Shown: positions 33,954 through 43,113 of the stretch, piece by piece
Position numbering within the stretch: the first letter of the stretch is position 1
How the letters are laid out: each line of letters opens with the position of its first letter
NCBI RefSeq assembly: GCF_003260205.1
Contig: NZ_QERF01000002.1
Span: 1-64,000, forward strand
Source: Winogradskyella tangerina
Lineage (GTDB): Bacteria > Bacteroidota > Bacteroidia > Flavobacteriales > Flavobacteriaceae
Direction: 5' to 3'
Length of the DNA: 64,000 nucleotides
Translations under genes and position numbers: made by a program
The notes under the pieces: model-generated
The model's database searches: none
Told to the model about the DNA's origin: nothing
Seen by the model: only the letters and a program-made list of their open reading frames with translations

Positions 33954-36866
33954 ATGGATCAAAATAGGGCTTTAGAGGAATTAAGATTACAACTCGAAGG
34001 TGAACTTTATTTCGATGATCTTATGTTGAAACTTTATGCTACTGATGCTTCCGTCTACAGGATTTTACCAACCGCAGTTGCGATACCAAAAGATACTAGT
34101 GATCTCAAACTGTTAATTCAATTTGCTAAAAAAAATAAAACCCCATTAATTCCTCGAACTGCAGGAACTTCTTTAGCCGGACAAGCAGTAGGTCATGGCA
34201 TCGTGGTAGATGTTTCAAAAAACTTTACGCGCATACTCGATGTAAATGAGAAAGCCAAAACCGTCACGGTTCAACCTGGTGTAATTAGGGATGAATTGAA
34301 TAATTATTTGAAACCATTTGGCCTGTTTTTTGGGCCAAATACTTCGACTTCTAATCGTTGTATGATCGGTGGTATGGTTGGTAACAATTCATCAGGAACA
34401 ACCTCTATACAATACGGTGTTACCCGAGATAAGGTATTATGTTTGAAAACACTATTGAGTGATGGAAGTATGGTAGAATTCAGTGAGCTAACTTCTGATG
34501 AATTCAAAAATAAGTTGCAATTAGATACACTTGAAGGTGATATCTATAAAACAATATACAACGAGTTAAAGTCTGAATCTGTTCAGAAGCATATTAAATC
34601 TAGTTTTCCAAAGCCAGAAATTCATCGTAGAAATACGGGTTATGCTATTGATGAATTGATCAATTCTGAAATCTTCGATGATTCAGATTCAAAATTTAAT
34701 GTGTGTAAATTATTGACCGGTAGTGAAGGTACGCTGGCATTTACAACAGAAATTACTCTTCAGTTAGATGATCTGCCGCCAGATCACAATGCCATGATTG
34801 CTTTACATTTTGAAAGCATTGCCAACTGTCTTAAGGCCGTGAAACCCTTAATGCAGCATAATTTACATACCTGTGAGATGATGGACGATTCTATTTTGAA
34901 TCTCACAAAACATAATAAATCGCAGCAAGAAAATCGAGTATTTATCGATGGTGATCCTGTTGCTATTCTAATGTGTGAATTGAAAGCTACTTCTGAAATA
35001 GAGCTTCAGAAAAAAATAGATGAATTCTTAACAACAGTCAGAGAAATCAATCTAAGTTATGCGCATCCCATATTGAAAGATGATTTGATCACAAAGGCAT
35101 TAGAACTCCGAAAAGCGGGTTTAGGGCTTTTAGGAAACATGATCGGTGATAAGAAGGCAGTTGCTTGTATTGAAGATACTGCTGTTGCTTTAGATGATCT
35201 GGATAATTACATTTCAGAGTTTACTGAGTTGATGAAATCCTATGGTCAAAACGCTGTATACTATGCACATGCCGGCGCTGGTGAATTACACCTTAGACCA
35301 ATTCTGAATCTTAAAAAATCGGAGGACGTTCAGCAATTTAGAGCGATCACTACTGACGTTGCAAAACTTGTAAAGAAATATCAAGGCTCAATGTCTGGTG
35401 AACATGGAGATGGCATAGTCCGTGCTGAATTTATACCGATGATGATTGGCGAGGCCAATTATGAGATTATAAAACGTATAAAATCAGTTTTTGATCCGGA
35501 ATCGATTTTTAATCCAGGTAAAATTGTTGATGCGTTTGCTTTAGATGAAAATCTTCGTTATGATATTGACAGAGCAGAGCCAGAGATTGAAACGGTTATT
35601 GATTTTTCTGCATCTCAAGGTATTTTGCGAGAAGCTGAAAAATGCAATGGATCTGGTGATTGTAGAAAACTTCCAGAATTTGGCGGAACAATGTGTCCAA
35701 GTTACCGCGCAACACGAAATGAAAAAGATACCACTAGAGCGCGAGCAAATGCGCTACGAGAATTTTTAACTCATTCTGAAAAGGTCAATAAATTTAATCA
35801 TAGCGAACTGAAAGAAGTCTTTGATCTTTGTTTAAGTTGTAAAGCCTGTGCTAGTGAATGTCCGAGCAGTGTGGATGTGGCGCTTTTAAAAGCAGAATTT
35901 CAGTATCATTATCAGAAAGCCAATGGTTTTAAGTTTAAGGACAAATTCTTTGCAAATGCGACTAAATACAATAAGATGGCTTCGCGAGCACCAGGGTTTT
36001 TCAATGCTTTATTTCAAACCAAATTTGTTTCAGGATTTATGAAACTAGGTGTTGGTATTCATCCAAAAAGAAGCTTCCCGGTGTTTTCTAAATCATTTTC
36101 AAAATGGGCAAATAAGAAATCATTTCTTGTAAAAAACCCAAAAAAAGAAGTGTATTTATTTATAGATGAATTTAGCAATTTCCTTGATTTTGAAATTATT
36201 TTAGATATTAAACGATTACTTTGGCAATTAGGGTATAACGTACATGATATTTGTAATTTAGAAAGTGGAAGATCATTTATTTCAAAGGGGTTTTTAGACG
36301 AAGCAAAGGCCATAGCAAACAAGAATGTAAACTATATAAATGATTTAGTGACTGATGATTTTATTCTCATCGGAATTGAACCTTCAGCTATACTAACATT
36401 CAAAGATGAATACCTTAAATTGGCTAATAACAAAACTACAGCTGAGCAAATTGCGGCTCGCACATTTTTGGTCGAAGAATTTCTTCAGCAGGAGATCGAA
36501 TTAGGTAATATTACTTCTGAACAATTCACTACGGAAACACGCGAAATTAAGTTTCACGGTCATTGCCATCAAAAGGCGCTTTCAAATCAGAAGTCAAGCT
36601 TTGATATTCTAAACCTGCCTAAAAACTATACGGTCACTATTATTCCAAGCGGATGCTGTGGTATGGCTGGTAGTTTTGGTTTTGAAAAAGACCATTATGA
36701 GGTCAGTATGCAAATCGGTGAGCAGACTTTATTTCCGGCAGTTCGAAAAGCTTCAGAAGCTACAATTATTGCTGCGAACGGCACGAGTTGCAGACATCAG
36801 ATCAAAGACGGTACATCAAGGATTGCAAAGCATCCAGTGACCATTTTACGCGAAGCATTGCTTTAA
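33954..36866 (+). CDS. FAD-binding and Fe-S dehydrogenase (D-2-hydroxyacid/D-lactate dehydrogenase type, YdiJ-like)
   Basis: The 970-residue protein combines an FAD-binding type 4 domain (about 40-240; RTAGTSLAGQAVGHGIVVD and FGPNTSTSNRCMIGG), a FAD-linked oxidase C domain (to about 530; HAHAGAGELHLRP-type segment as YYAHAGAGELHLRP), a Cys cluster at about 563 (CNGSGDCRK), a 4Fe-4S motif at about 625 (CLSCKACASECP) and a C-terminal CCG domain (HCHQKAL; SGCCGMAGSFGFE at about 900). These enzymes oxidise D-lactate or D-2-hydroxyglutarate and feed electrons to quinone at the membrane. Exact substrate is not decided by sequence. The stop overlaps the facing phosphoesterase gene by four bases. Confidence 0.9.
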   Translation: MDQNRALEELRLQLEGELYFDDLMLKLYATDASVYRILPTAVAIPKDTSDLKLLIQFAKKNKTPLIPRTAGTSLAGQAVGHGIVVDVSKNFTRILDVNEKAKTVTVQPGVIRDELNNYLKPFGLFFGPNTSTSNRCMIGGMVGNNSSGTTSIQYGVTRDKVLCLKTLLSDGSMVEFSELTSDEFKNKLQLDTLEGDIYKTIYNELKSESVQKHIKSSFPKPEIHRRNTGYAIDELINSEIFDDSDSKFNVCKLLTGSEGTLAFTTEITLQLDDLPPDHNAMIALHFESIANCLKAVKPLMQHNLHTCEMMDDSILNLTKHNKSQQENRVFIDGDPVAILMCELKATSEIELQKKIDEFLTTVREINLSYAHPILKDDLITKALELRKAGLGLLGNMIGDKKAVACIEDTAVALDDLDNYISEFTELMKSYGQNAVYYAHAGAGELHLRPILNLKKSEDVQQFRAITTDVAKLVKKYQGSMSGEHGDGIVRAEFIPMMIGEANYEIIKRIKSVFDPESIFNPGKIVDAFALDENLRYDIDRAEPEIETVIDFSASQGILREAEKCNGSGDCRKLPEFGGTMCPSYRATRNEKDTTRARANALREFLTHSEKVNKFNHSELKEVFDLCLSCKACASECPSSVDVALLKAEFQYHYQKANGFKFKDKFFANATKYNKMASRAPGFFNALFQTKFVSGFMKLGVGIHPKRSFPVFSKSFSKWANKKSFLVKNPKKEVYLFIDEFSNFLDFEIILDIKRLLWQLGYNVHDICNLESGRSFISKGFLDEAKAIANKNVNYINDLVTDDFILIGIEPSAILTFKDEYLKLANNKTTAEQIAARTFLVEEFLQQEIELGNITSEQFTTETREIKFHGHCHQKALSNQKSSFDILNLPKNYTVTIIPSGCCGMAGSFGFEKDHYEVSMQIGEQTLFPAVRKASEATIIAANGTSCRHQIKDGTSRIAKHPVTILREALL

Positions 36867-37714
36867 TCTCTGCGCTTATTATTTGGAGATTCAACTATCG
36901 TTATTGCAGCAATAAGATCTTTAACATCCATTTCCTTAAGTTCTTCATCCGCAAAGAAAGGAGAGAGTTTGTCATTGTTGTAGTTGTATATTTTCCAACG
37001 TTTAAATTGATATTCTAAAGCCGTAAAATTTTCGACCCAATCGCCTGAATTGAGGTAGGTGGTTTTTCCTTTTTTGTTTTCTTTCACCACCATTTTTGGC
37101 TGATGAATATGTCCGCAGACAACATAGTCATATTCATTTTCAATGGCTAAATCCGTTGCTACAGTTTCGAAATCATTGATGTACTTCACCGCACCTTTTA
37201 CACTGTTCTTTATTCGTTTTGATAAAGAATAGCGCTCTTTACCCATTTTTTCTAAACTCCAGTTAACACATCGATTTAATAAGATGAGTAAATCATAACC
37301 CCAACTTCCAAGTTTTGCTAACCACTTGGCGTTTTGGATAGAAATGTCGAATACATCACCATGGAAAAACCATGCTTTTTTGCCATCAAGATTTAAAACC
37401 AATTTATTGACTATGGAAATATTTCCGATTTCAGTATCAGTGAATTTTCTGAGCATTTCATCATGGTTACCTGTTATATAAATGACCTGGGTACCATTGG
37501 CGGCAAAATCCATTATTTTCTTAATCACACTCAAGTGAGATTTTGGAAAATACCGCTTTTTGAATTGCCAAATATCTATGATATCTCCGTTGAGAATTAA
37601 TTTTTTTGGCTCAATACTGTTTAAATAGGTGAGTAGTTGCTTAGCATGGCATCCGAAGGTGCCAAGATGAACATCAGAAATAACTGCTATTTCAACTTTA
37701 CGTTTTAGATTCAA
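36863..37714 (-). CDS. LpxH-like metallophosphoesterase (UDP-2,3-diacylglucosamine pyrophosphatase family)
   Basis: The 283-residue protein has the calcineurin-type metal-binding motifs in order: ISDVHLG, LNGDIIDIWQ, ITGNHDEML, FFHGDVFD and VVCGHIHQPKM. The type with FKKRYFPKSHL resembles LpxH2/LpxH-like proteins of lipid A synthesis in Bacteroidota. No ATG precedes the first strand; the only start in frame is a TTG at 37714, with a stop four codons upstream. Convergent overlap of four bases with the FAD dehydrogenase. Confidence 0.85.
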   Translation of the reverse strand: MNLKRKVEIAVISDVHLGTFGCHAKQLLTYLNSIEPKKLILNGDIIDIWQFKKRYFPKSHLSVIKKIMDFAANGTQVIYITGNHDEMLRKFTDTEIGNISIVNKLVLNLDGKKAWFFHGDVFDISIQNAKWLAKLGSWGYDLLILLNRCVNWSLEKMGKERYSLSKRIKNSVKGAVKYINDFETVATDLAIENEYDYVVCGHIHQPKMVVKENKKGKTTYLNSGDWVENFTALEYQFKRWKIYNYNNDKLSPFFADEELKEMDVKDLIAAITIVESPNNKRRD

Positions 37715-37841
37715 GACAAAAGATTAATAGTGCAAATTACTTACTCAAGTATTAATTGATTGTAACGTCTGAATTATTAATCCGTCAGGAAAATGTTACT
37801 AATTTGTTACTAAATTTTTAGTGGATCAAATTGGGTTAACG

Positions 37842-37858
37842 TTGCAATAACATTGCAA
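37842..37858. promoter_or_regulatory. Palindrome at the -33 region of aroC
   Basis: TTGCAATAACATTGCAA has perfect seven-base arms and lies 13 bases upstream of the aroC -7 box. Just before it, TGTTACTAA occurs twice with an 11-base period (37794 and 37805). Both look like protein-binding sites in the divergent aroC/lpxH-like region. Confidence 0.45.
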
Positions 37859-37870
37859 AAAGAGAGGGCA

Positions 37871-37878
37871 TATTTTTG
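37871..37878 (+). promoter_or_regulatory. -7 box for aroC
   Basis: TATTTTTG matches TAnnTTTG; a TTG lies 15 bases upstream, a short spacing. It predicts a leader of about 35 bases. Confidence 0.5.
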
Positions 37879-37920
37879 TTTCTGTGATATTAGATTTACT
37901 TTAGCATAAAATAAGATTTA

Positions 37921-38985
37921 ATGGCAGGAAATTCCTTCGGAAAATTATTTAGACTCACCACATTCGGAGAGTCGCATGGTGCAGCTATTGGTGGAATTAT
38001 TGATGGTTGTCCGGCAGGATTAACACTTAACCTCGAAGCTATTCAGCATGAATTAGATAGACGAAGACCTGGTCAATCAAAGATCGTTACACAACGAAAA
38101 GAACCCGATACTGTTGAATTTCTTTCAGGCATTTTTGAAGGCGTTACCACAGGTACACCAATTGGTTTTGTTATAAATAATACCAACCAAAAATCTAAGG
38201 ACTATTCGCATATTAAAGACGTTTACAGACCAAGTCATGCAGATTACACCTATGATAAAAAATATGGTGTCAGAGATTATAGAGGCGGTGGGCGCAGTTC
38301 AGCAAGAGAAACGGCTTGTAGAGTTGTAGCTGGAGCTATTGCAAAGCAATTTCTTAGCTCAATAAATATCAATGCATTTACCTCTTCCGTAGGTGATATA
38401 TTTATGGACAAACCTTATCAAGATTTAGATTTTTCGAAGATCGATTCTAATGATATTCGTTGTCCAGATGAAGAAACCGCTGAACGAATGATCAATAGAA
38501 TAAAGGAAGTAAAGAAGCAAGGAGATACCATTGGCGGGACAATTACTTGCGTAATACAAAATGTCCCAGTTGGACTTGGAGAACCAGTGTTTGATAAACT
38601 TCATGCGGAATTAGGGAAAGCTATGCTGTCTATCAATGCAGTGAAAGGTTTTGAATATGGTAGTGGTTTTAAAGGTGCCCAAATGAAAGGTAGCGATCAC
38701 AATGATAAATTCAATGAAGACGGTACAACGCAAACCAATTTATCTGGTGGTGTACAAGGTGGTATAAGTAACGGAATGGATATTTATTTCACTGTTGCTT
38801 TTAAGCCCGTTGCCACAACATTACAAAAACAAGAAACGATCAATAGTTCTGGAGAAACCGTTGAAATGCAAGGAAAAGGAAGACACGATCCTTGTGTAGT
38901 GCCACGAGCAGTGCCCATTGTTGAATCTATGGCAGCCTTAGTATTAGCTGATTATTTCTTATTAGATAGAACCTCAAGATTATAG
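37921..38985 (+). CDS. aroC: Chorismate synthase
   Basis: The 354-residue protein is full-length AroC with all three signatures: [19 protein letters not shown] near the start, [17 protein letters not shown] at about 117-133, and the C-terminal [16 protein letters not shown]. It makes chorismate from EPSP with reduced FMN, the last common step of aromatic amino acid synthesis. A membrane protein gene follows after one base and a symporter gene after another 23 bases, so aroC probably leads a three-gene unit. Confidence 0.97.
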   Translation: MAGNSFGKLFRLTTFGESHGAAIGGIIDGCPAGLTLNLEAIQHELDRRRPGQSKIVTQRKEPDTVEFLSGIFEGVTTGTPIGFVINNTNQKSKDYSHIKDVYRPSHADYTYDKKYGVRDYRGGGRSSARETACRVVAGAIAKQFLSSININAFTSSVGDIFMDKPYQDLDFSKIDSNDIRCPDEETAERMINRIKEVKKQGDTIGGTITCVIQNVPVGLGEPVFDKLHAELGKAMLSINAVKGFEYGSGFKGAQMKGSDHNDKFNEDGTTQTNLSGGVQGGISNGMDIYFTVAFKPVATTLQKQETINSSGETVEMQGKGRHDPCVVPRAVPIVESMAALVLADYFLLDRTSRL

Positions 38986-38986
38986 A

Positions 38987-39478
38987 ATGAGTCCGAGAGA
39001 TTTCTTCAAAATAGTTATTAAAGTGCTAGCCTTGTTAGTTATAGTGAATGGGATTGTGCCAGCTATAGCTAATGTCTTTCCGTGGTTTGGTTCAGAAATG
39101 TCTTCAGGTTTAATTTTACTAGGATTAGTTTTATTATTCTCGGCCCTAGTATATATCATGTTAGTGTACTCTGATACTATTGTCTCTTTCTTTGGACTTG
39201 ATAAGGGTTTTGATTCTGAAAAGTTTGATTTTTCAAAAATGGAAAAATCTTATATTCTAGAGCTCGGTGCCGTAATAATTGGACTCAGTTTAGTTTTTAA
39301 TAGTTTACCAACGCTATTATACGATGTGTTTGCTTATTTTAGGTCTGAAGTTCAAAACTATTCAGCATTAGAACCATTATACAACAACGAATACTTTTTA
39401 TATCAGAATATAATTTCAATAATAGTAGGAATAGCATTAATTTCCGCTAGAAAACTAGTCACAAAATTATTTGATTAG
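38987..39478 (+). CDS. Four-helix membrane protein, unknown function
   Basis: The 163-residue protein has four hydrophobic segments: VLALLVIVNGIVPAIANVF, GLILLGLVLLFSALVYIML, LGAVIIGLSLVFNSLPTLL and IISIIVGIALISARKL. The short charged region between segments two and three (DKGFDSEKFDFSKMEKS) faces the cytosol. I do not know the family. It starts one base after aroC and ends 23 bases before the symporter gene. Confidence 0.7.
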   Translation: MSPRDFFKIVIKVLALLVIVNGIVPAIANVFPWFGSEMSSGLILLGLVLLFSALVYIMLVYSDTIVSFFGLDKGFDSEKFDFSKMEKSYILELGAVIIGLSLVFNSLPTLLYDVFAYFRSEVQNYSALEPLYNNEYFLYQNIISIIVGIALISARKLVTKLFD

Positions 39479-39501
39479 TAAAGATTAAAGTAATTTAAAA
39501 T

Positions 39502-40824
39502 ATGAAGAAACTCGCACTACATTGGAAAATCCTTATAGGAATGGTATTAGGTATTCTATTCGGATTTGGAATGACGTACTGGGACGGCGGAAAGGAATTT
39601 GTAGCCGATTGGATAGGACCATTTGGTAAGATATTTGTCAATTTGCTTAAGCTCATTGCAGTGCCCCTTATATTAGCCTCTTTGGTAAAAGGAATTTCTG
39701 ATCTTAAGGATATTTCAAAATTTCGGGATATTGGTCTAAGAACTATTGGAACTTATATCGTGACTACTGTGGTTGCAATTACTATAGGACTTCTGTTAGT
39801 AAATACAATAAAACCTGGTGATGGTATTTCTGAAGAAACTATAGCAAAGCTTGAAGCCACTTATGCCAATGATAGTGGGGTTCAATCAAAAATTATGGAA
39901 GCCTCCAAAGAAAGAGGACCACTGCAATTTTTAGTAGATATGGTACCAGATAATGCCGTAGCTGCTATGGGTGATAATAAAATGATGCTTCAGGTTATTT
40001 TCTTCACCATTTTATTTGCGATTTCAATGTTATTAATTGGTGAAAAGAAAGCAAAACCGTTGAAGAGTTTCTTCGACTCATTAAATGAGGTTGTGCTAAA
40101 AATGGTCGATGTCATTATGCTTTTCGCTCCGTATGCTGTATTTGCATTATTAGCTCAGGTAGTTGTAACTGCCGATGATCCTGAAATATTAGCCAAACTA
40201 CTCAATTACTCTATGGTGGTGGTACTGGGATTAATTTTAATGATCGGTTTTTACCTAACTTTAATAGGTCTTTATGTGAAAAAGAACCCATTCTGGTTCT
40301 TAAAACAAATCAGCCCAGCGCAACTACTTGCATTTTCAACGAGCAGTAGTGCAGCAACCTTACCTGTAACTATGGAACGCGTTGAGGAGCATATTGGTGT
40401 AGACAAAGAAGTTTCGAGTTTTGTATTGCCGGTTGGAGCAACTATAAATATGGATGGAACAAGCCTATACCAAGCTGTAGCTGCGGTTTTTATTATGCAA
40501 GTTTTATGGCCTGAAGGATTGGTGTTCAGTAATCAAATGTATATCGTATTGACAGCGCTTCTGGCTTCTATTGGTAGTGCAGCTGTACCTGGTGCAGGAA
40601 TGGTAATGCTCGTTATTGTTCTCGAAGCGGTTAATTTCCCTTCTGATCTATATCCTGTAGCATTGGCCTTAATCTTTGCGGTAGACAGACCTTTAGATAT
40701 GTGCCGAACTGTAGTCAATGTAACAGGTGATGCCACAGTTTCTATGGTCGTTGCAAAATCGGTTGACAAGCTTGGCACACCAGATGTGAAGAATTGGGAC
40801 GATAATTATGAAGCTGTAAAATAG
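39502..40824 (+). CDS. Dicarboxylate/amino acid:cation symporter (DAACS, GltP/DctA type)
   Basis: The 440-residue protein has eight to nine hydrophobic segments and the family signatures: the first re-entrant-loop serine motif FSTSSSAATLPVTMERVEE, the metal site NMDGTSLYQAVAAVF, the second loop GSAAVPGAGMVML and the final DRPLDMCRTVVNVTGDAT. These transporters import glutamate, aspartate or C4-dicarboxylates with sodium or protons; which one cannot be told. Inner membrane. Confidence 0.93.
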   Translation: MKKLALHWKILIGMVLGILFGFGMTYWDGGKEFVADWIGPFGKIFVNLLKLIAVPLILASLVKGISDLKDISKFRDIGLRTIGTYIVTTVVAITIGLLLVNTIKPGDGISEETIAKLEATYANDSGVQSKIMEASKERGPLQFLVDMVPDNAVAAMGDNKMMLQVIFFTILFAISMLLIGEKKAKPLKSFFDSLNEVVLKMVDVIMLFAPYAVFALLAQVVVTADDPEILAKLLNYSMVVVLGLILMIGFYLTLIGLYVKKNPFWFLKQISPAQLLAFSTSSSAATLPVTMERVEEHIGVDKEVSSFVLPVGATINMDGTSLYQAVAAVFIMQVLWPEGLVFSNQMYIVLTALLASIGSAAVPGAGMVMLVIVLEAVNFPSDLYPVALALIFAVDRPLDMCRTVVNVTGDATVSMVVAKSVDKLGTPDVKNWDDNYEAVK

Positions 40825-40887
40825 TTTTTCATAACGCTGAAATTCATTACTTTTAAACTAAACATTAATCAACCTAAATATACGGAG

Positions 40888-41925
40888 ATGAATATTTGCT
40901 TTATCATGTATCCTTGGGAAAAGATCGACCCTGAAAACGATACCAGTTTAGCTTTAATTAAAGAATGTGTAAAACGTGGTCATGGTGTCGCGATGTGCAC
41001 ACCTTCAAATTTAACAATCAGAGATAGTGTTACCAACGCCTTTTGTACCGTAATAGGTAGAATGGATAAGGTACCTTCAACTTTAAAATCGTTTTATAAT
41101 AAGGCGAAATTAAGAGAAGAAATGTTACCATTAGCAGGATTTGATGCCATCTTTTTTAGAGCGAATCCACCTTTAGATCCTTTGATGCTTAATTTTCTAG
41201 ATTCTGTGAAGGATGATGTTTTTATCGTGAATTCTTTACAAGGCATGCGCGAGGCAAATAATAAATTGTACACCGCAGCTTTCGGTGATGCGCACAGTAA
41301 CATCATTCCTAATACGCATGTTTCGAAGAATAAAAAGTATTTGATTGAACAGATCAAAGAATCAAAGTGCGACAAGATGATTATTAAACCACTGAATGGT
41401 TTTGGTGGTTCTGGCGTAATTCTGATTGAAAAGTCTGCCATGAGCAATATTAATTCTTTGCTCGATTTTTACATCACTAATTCCGACGGCACATCCAACT
41501 ACGTGATTCTTCAGGATTATATAGAAGGTGCAGATCAAGGCGATGTGAGAATCCTGTTATTAAATGGCGAACCTGTTGGTGCCATGAAACGCGTTCCTGG
41601 TTCAGATGATCATCGTTCAAATGTCTCTGCTGGCGGAAGTGTTCAAAAACACTCATTGACTAAAGCTGAAAAGGCACTGTGTAAACAAATAGGCCCGAAA
41701 TTAGTAAAAGATGGTCTTTACTTTGTAGGTATAGACGTTATTGGCGGAAAGCTTGTAGAAGTAAATGTAATGTCTCCTGGCGGAATTACTTATATCAATA
41801 AGGTTTACAAGAATAAACATAAGGTAGAGGAGAAGGTTATAGATTTCTTAGAAAGTAAAGTCTTAGATCAACTTCAGGCGTTCGATAGACGTACACGTCT
41901 TCGCAAAGCTGTAGATGAAGCTTAA
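40888..41925 (+). CDS. ATP-grasp ligase of the glutathione synthetase type
   Basis: The 345-residue protein has the glutathione-synthetase layout: an N-terminal domain (MNICFIMYPWEKIDPENDTS, AIFFRANPPLDP), the ATP-grasp lid DKMIIKPLNGFGGSGVILIE, and metal and substrate residues in DVRILLLNGEPVGAMKRV, HRSNVSAGGSV and EVNVMSPGG. Name aside, there is no gshA near it, so it may ligate another pair of substrates. It heads a four-gene set whose other members are a TerB-like protein, an N-formylglutamate amidohydrolase-like protein and a QEGLA metallopeptidase. Confidence 0.88.
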   Translation: MNICFIMYPWEKIDPENDTSLALIKECVKRGHGVAMCTPSNLTIRDSVTNAFCTVIGRMDKVPSTLKSFYNKAKLREEMLPLAGFDAIFFRANPPLDPLMLNFLDSVKDDVFIVNSLQGMREANNKLYTAAFGDAHSNIIPNTHVSKNKKYLIEQIKESKCDKMIIKPLNGFGGSGVILIEKSAMSNINSLLDFYITNSDGTSNYVILQDYIEGADQGDVRILLLNGEPVGAMKRVPGSDDHRSNVSAGGSVQKHSLTKAEKALCKQIGPKLVKDGLYFVGIDVIGGKLVEVNVMSPGGITYINKVYKNKHKVEEKVIDFLESKVLDQLQAFDRRTRLRKAVDEA

Positions 41926-41947
41926 CCTTTTATTTGTTCCACATTAT

Positions 41948-42283
41948 ATGAAAACAATGGACTGGACTAGAGATGAGCTTGTAGCCTACATTCTTTTGTT
42001 TGCTGCTCATTCAGATTTTAAAGAAGACAACCGCGAACGTGATGTGATCATTTCAAAAGTAGATATGAATACCTTTCAGGATATTCATGACGAATTTGAT
42101 GGAGATAATGACTACCAAGGTATTCAGAAAATATTGACCAGTTTACGGCAGCATAATTACGATAAGGACGATGTGTCGCTATTGCTTGCCGATATTAAGA
42201 CCTTATTCTTTTCAGACGGTGAATTTAATATCAACGAGCGTAACATGCTGAAATCTTTAGAACGCTTATTTAAATCATTATAA
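41948..42283 (+). CDS. TerB-like small helical protein
   Basis: The protein (111 residues from the ATG at 41948) is all-helical and acidic; DELVAYILLFAAHSDFKEDN and the later FFSDGEFNINERNMLKSLER look like the two helical repeats of TerB/TerY-region proteins, with acidic residues that could bind a metal. Alternative starts are ATG 41957 and ATG 41915, the latter overlapping the ATP-grasp gene. The stop overlaps the next start by one base. It is likely an accessory of the ligase/peptidase set. Confidence 0.7.
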   Translation: MKTMDWTRDELVAYILLFAAHSDFKEDNRERDVIISKVDMNTFQDIHDEFDGDNDYQGIQKILTSLRQHNYDKDDVSLLLADIKTLFFSDGEFNINERNMLKSLERLFKSL

Positions 42284-43113
42284 TGCAACGACTTTCAATA
42301 GAGACTATTATTTCAAAAATTGAAAATGAAGACACCTTTCATGCAGTAGCTGAAGATTATTCATTCACACTAAAAATAGACGATTATGTGCCCTATGCTT
42401 GTGGGGCAGTGCATGATGGTCATCAATTTAGGCAAGACCTTTGGGAAAACTGTCTGCATTCGGCTTACGACCGTTGGTATGAAGAAGACCCGGAAACCAA
42501 AAACATGGTGAAATCGCATCCAATTCTTATCTCAGGCTGTGATTCTCGCTTTGAATATGATCTCAATAGAACGCCTGAAGAAGCCGTTTTCGAAACAGCT
42601 TGGGGCAAACAATTATGGAAACAACCTTTGCCAGAATCAGAAAAGCAATTGAGTCTTCAGAAGCACACAAATTTTTATAAGGTTGTTCATGCATTAATCG
42701 CAAAATTAGAGTCAAAATTCAATGTCTGTATCGTTTATGACATGCACAGTTATAACTGGAAACGATGGGATAGGGAAGTGCCTACTTGGAATTTAGGAAC
42801 TTCAAATATCGATAATGATCGTTTTGGGGCACAAGTAGAATCTTGGAGACAAATGCTGGCAAGTATAGAATTACCTGACGATATTAAGCGAACAGCGAAG
42901 ATCAATGATACCTTTCAGGGAAACGGATATTTTCTTAAATATATTACCAGAAATTTTCAAAATACCTTAGTTTTGGCGACCGAAATTGCTAAGGTGTATT
43001 GCGATGAATACAAGCAAATTATTTATCCTGAAGTAGTTACTGCTGTTGAACAGCAATTACTTACACTATTGCCAAAGCATGCTGAAGAATTTTACACGAG
43101 GTTTAGAGACTAA
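42283..43113 (+). CDS. N-formylglutamate amidohydrolase-like protein (HutG2 family)
   Basis: The 276-residue protein shows the family's zinc-binding segments: YACGAVHDGHQFRQDLWENC at about 35-54, SGCDSRFEYDLNR and VYDMHSYNWKRWD. The family hydrolyses N-formyl-L-glutamate in some bacteria, but many members have unknown substrates. There is no histidine-utilisation gene in the window. It overlaps both neighbours by one base (TAATG junctions), so the stoichiometry is probably fixed by coupled translation. Confidence 0.88.
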   Translation: MQRLSIETIISKIENEDTFHAVAEDYSFTLKIDDYVPYACGAVHDGHQFRQDLWENCLHSAYDRWYEEDPETKNMVKSHPILISGCDSRFEYDLNRTPEEAVFETAWGKQLWKQPLPESEKQLSLQKHTNFYKVVHALIAKLESKFNVCIVYDMHSYNWKRWDREVPTWNLGTSNIDNDRFGAQVESWRQMLASIELPDDIKRTAKINDTFQGNGYFLKYITRNFQNTLVLATEIAKVYCDEYKQIIYPEVVTAVEQQLLTLLPKHAEEFYTRFRD

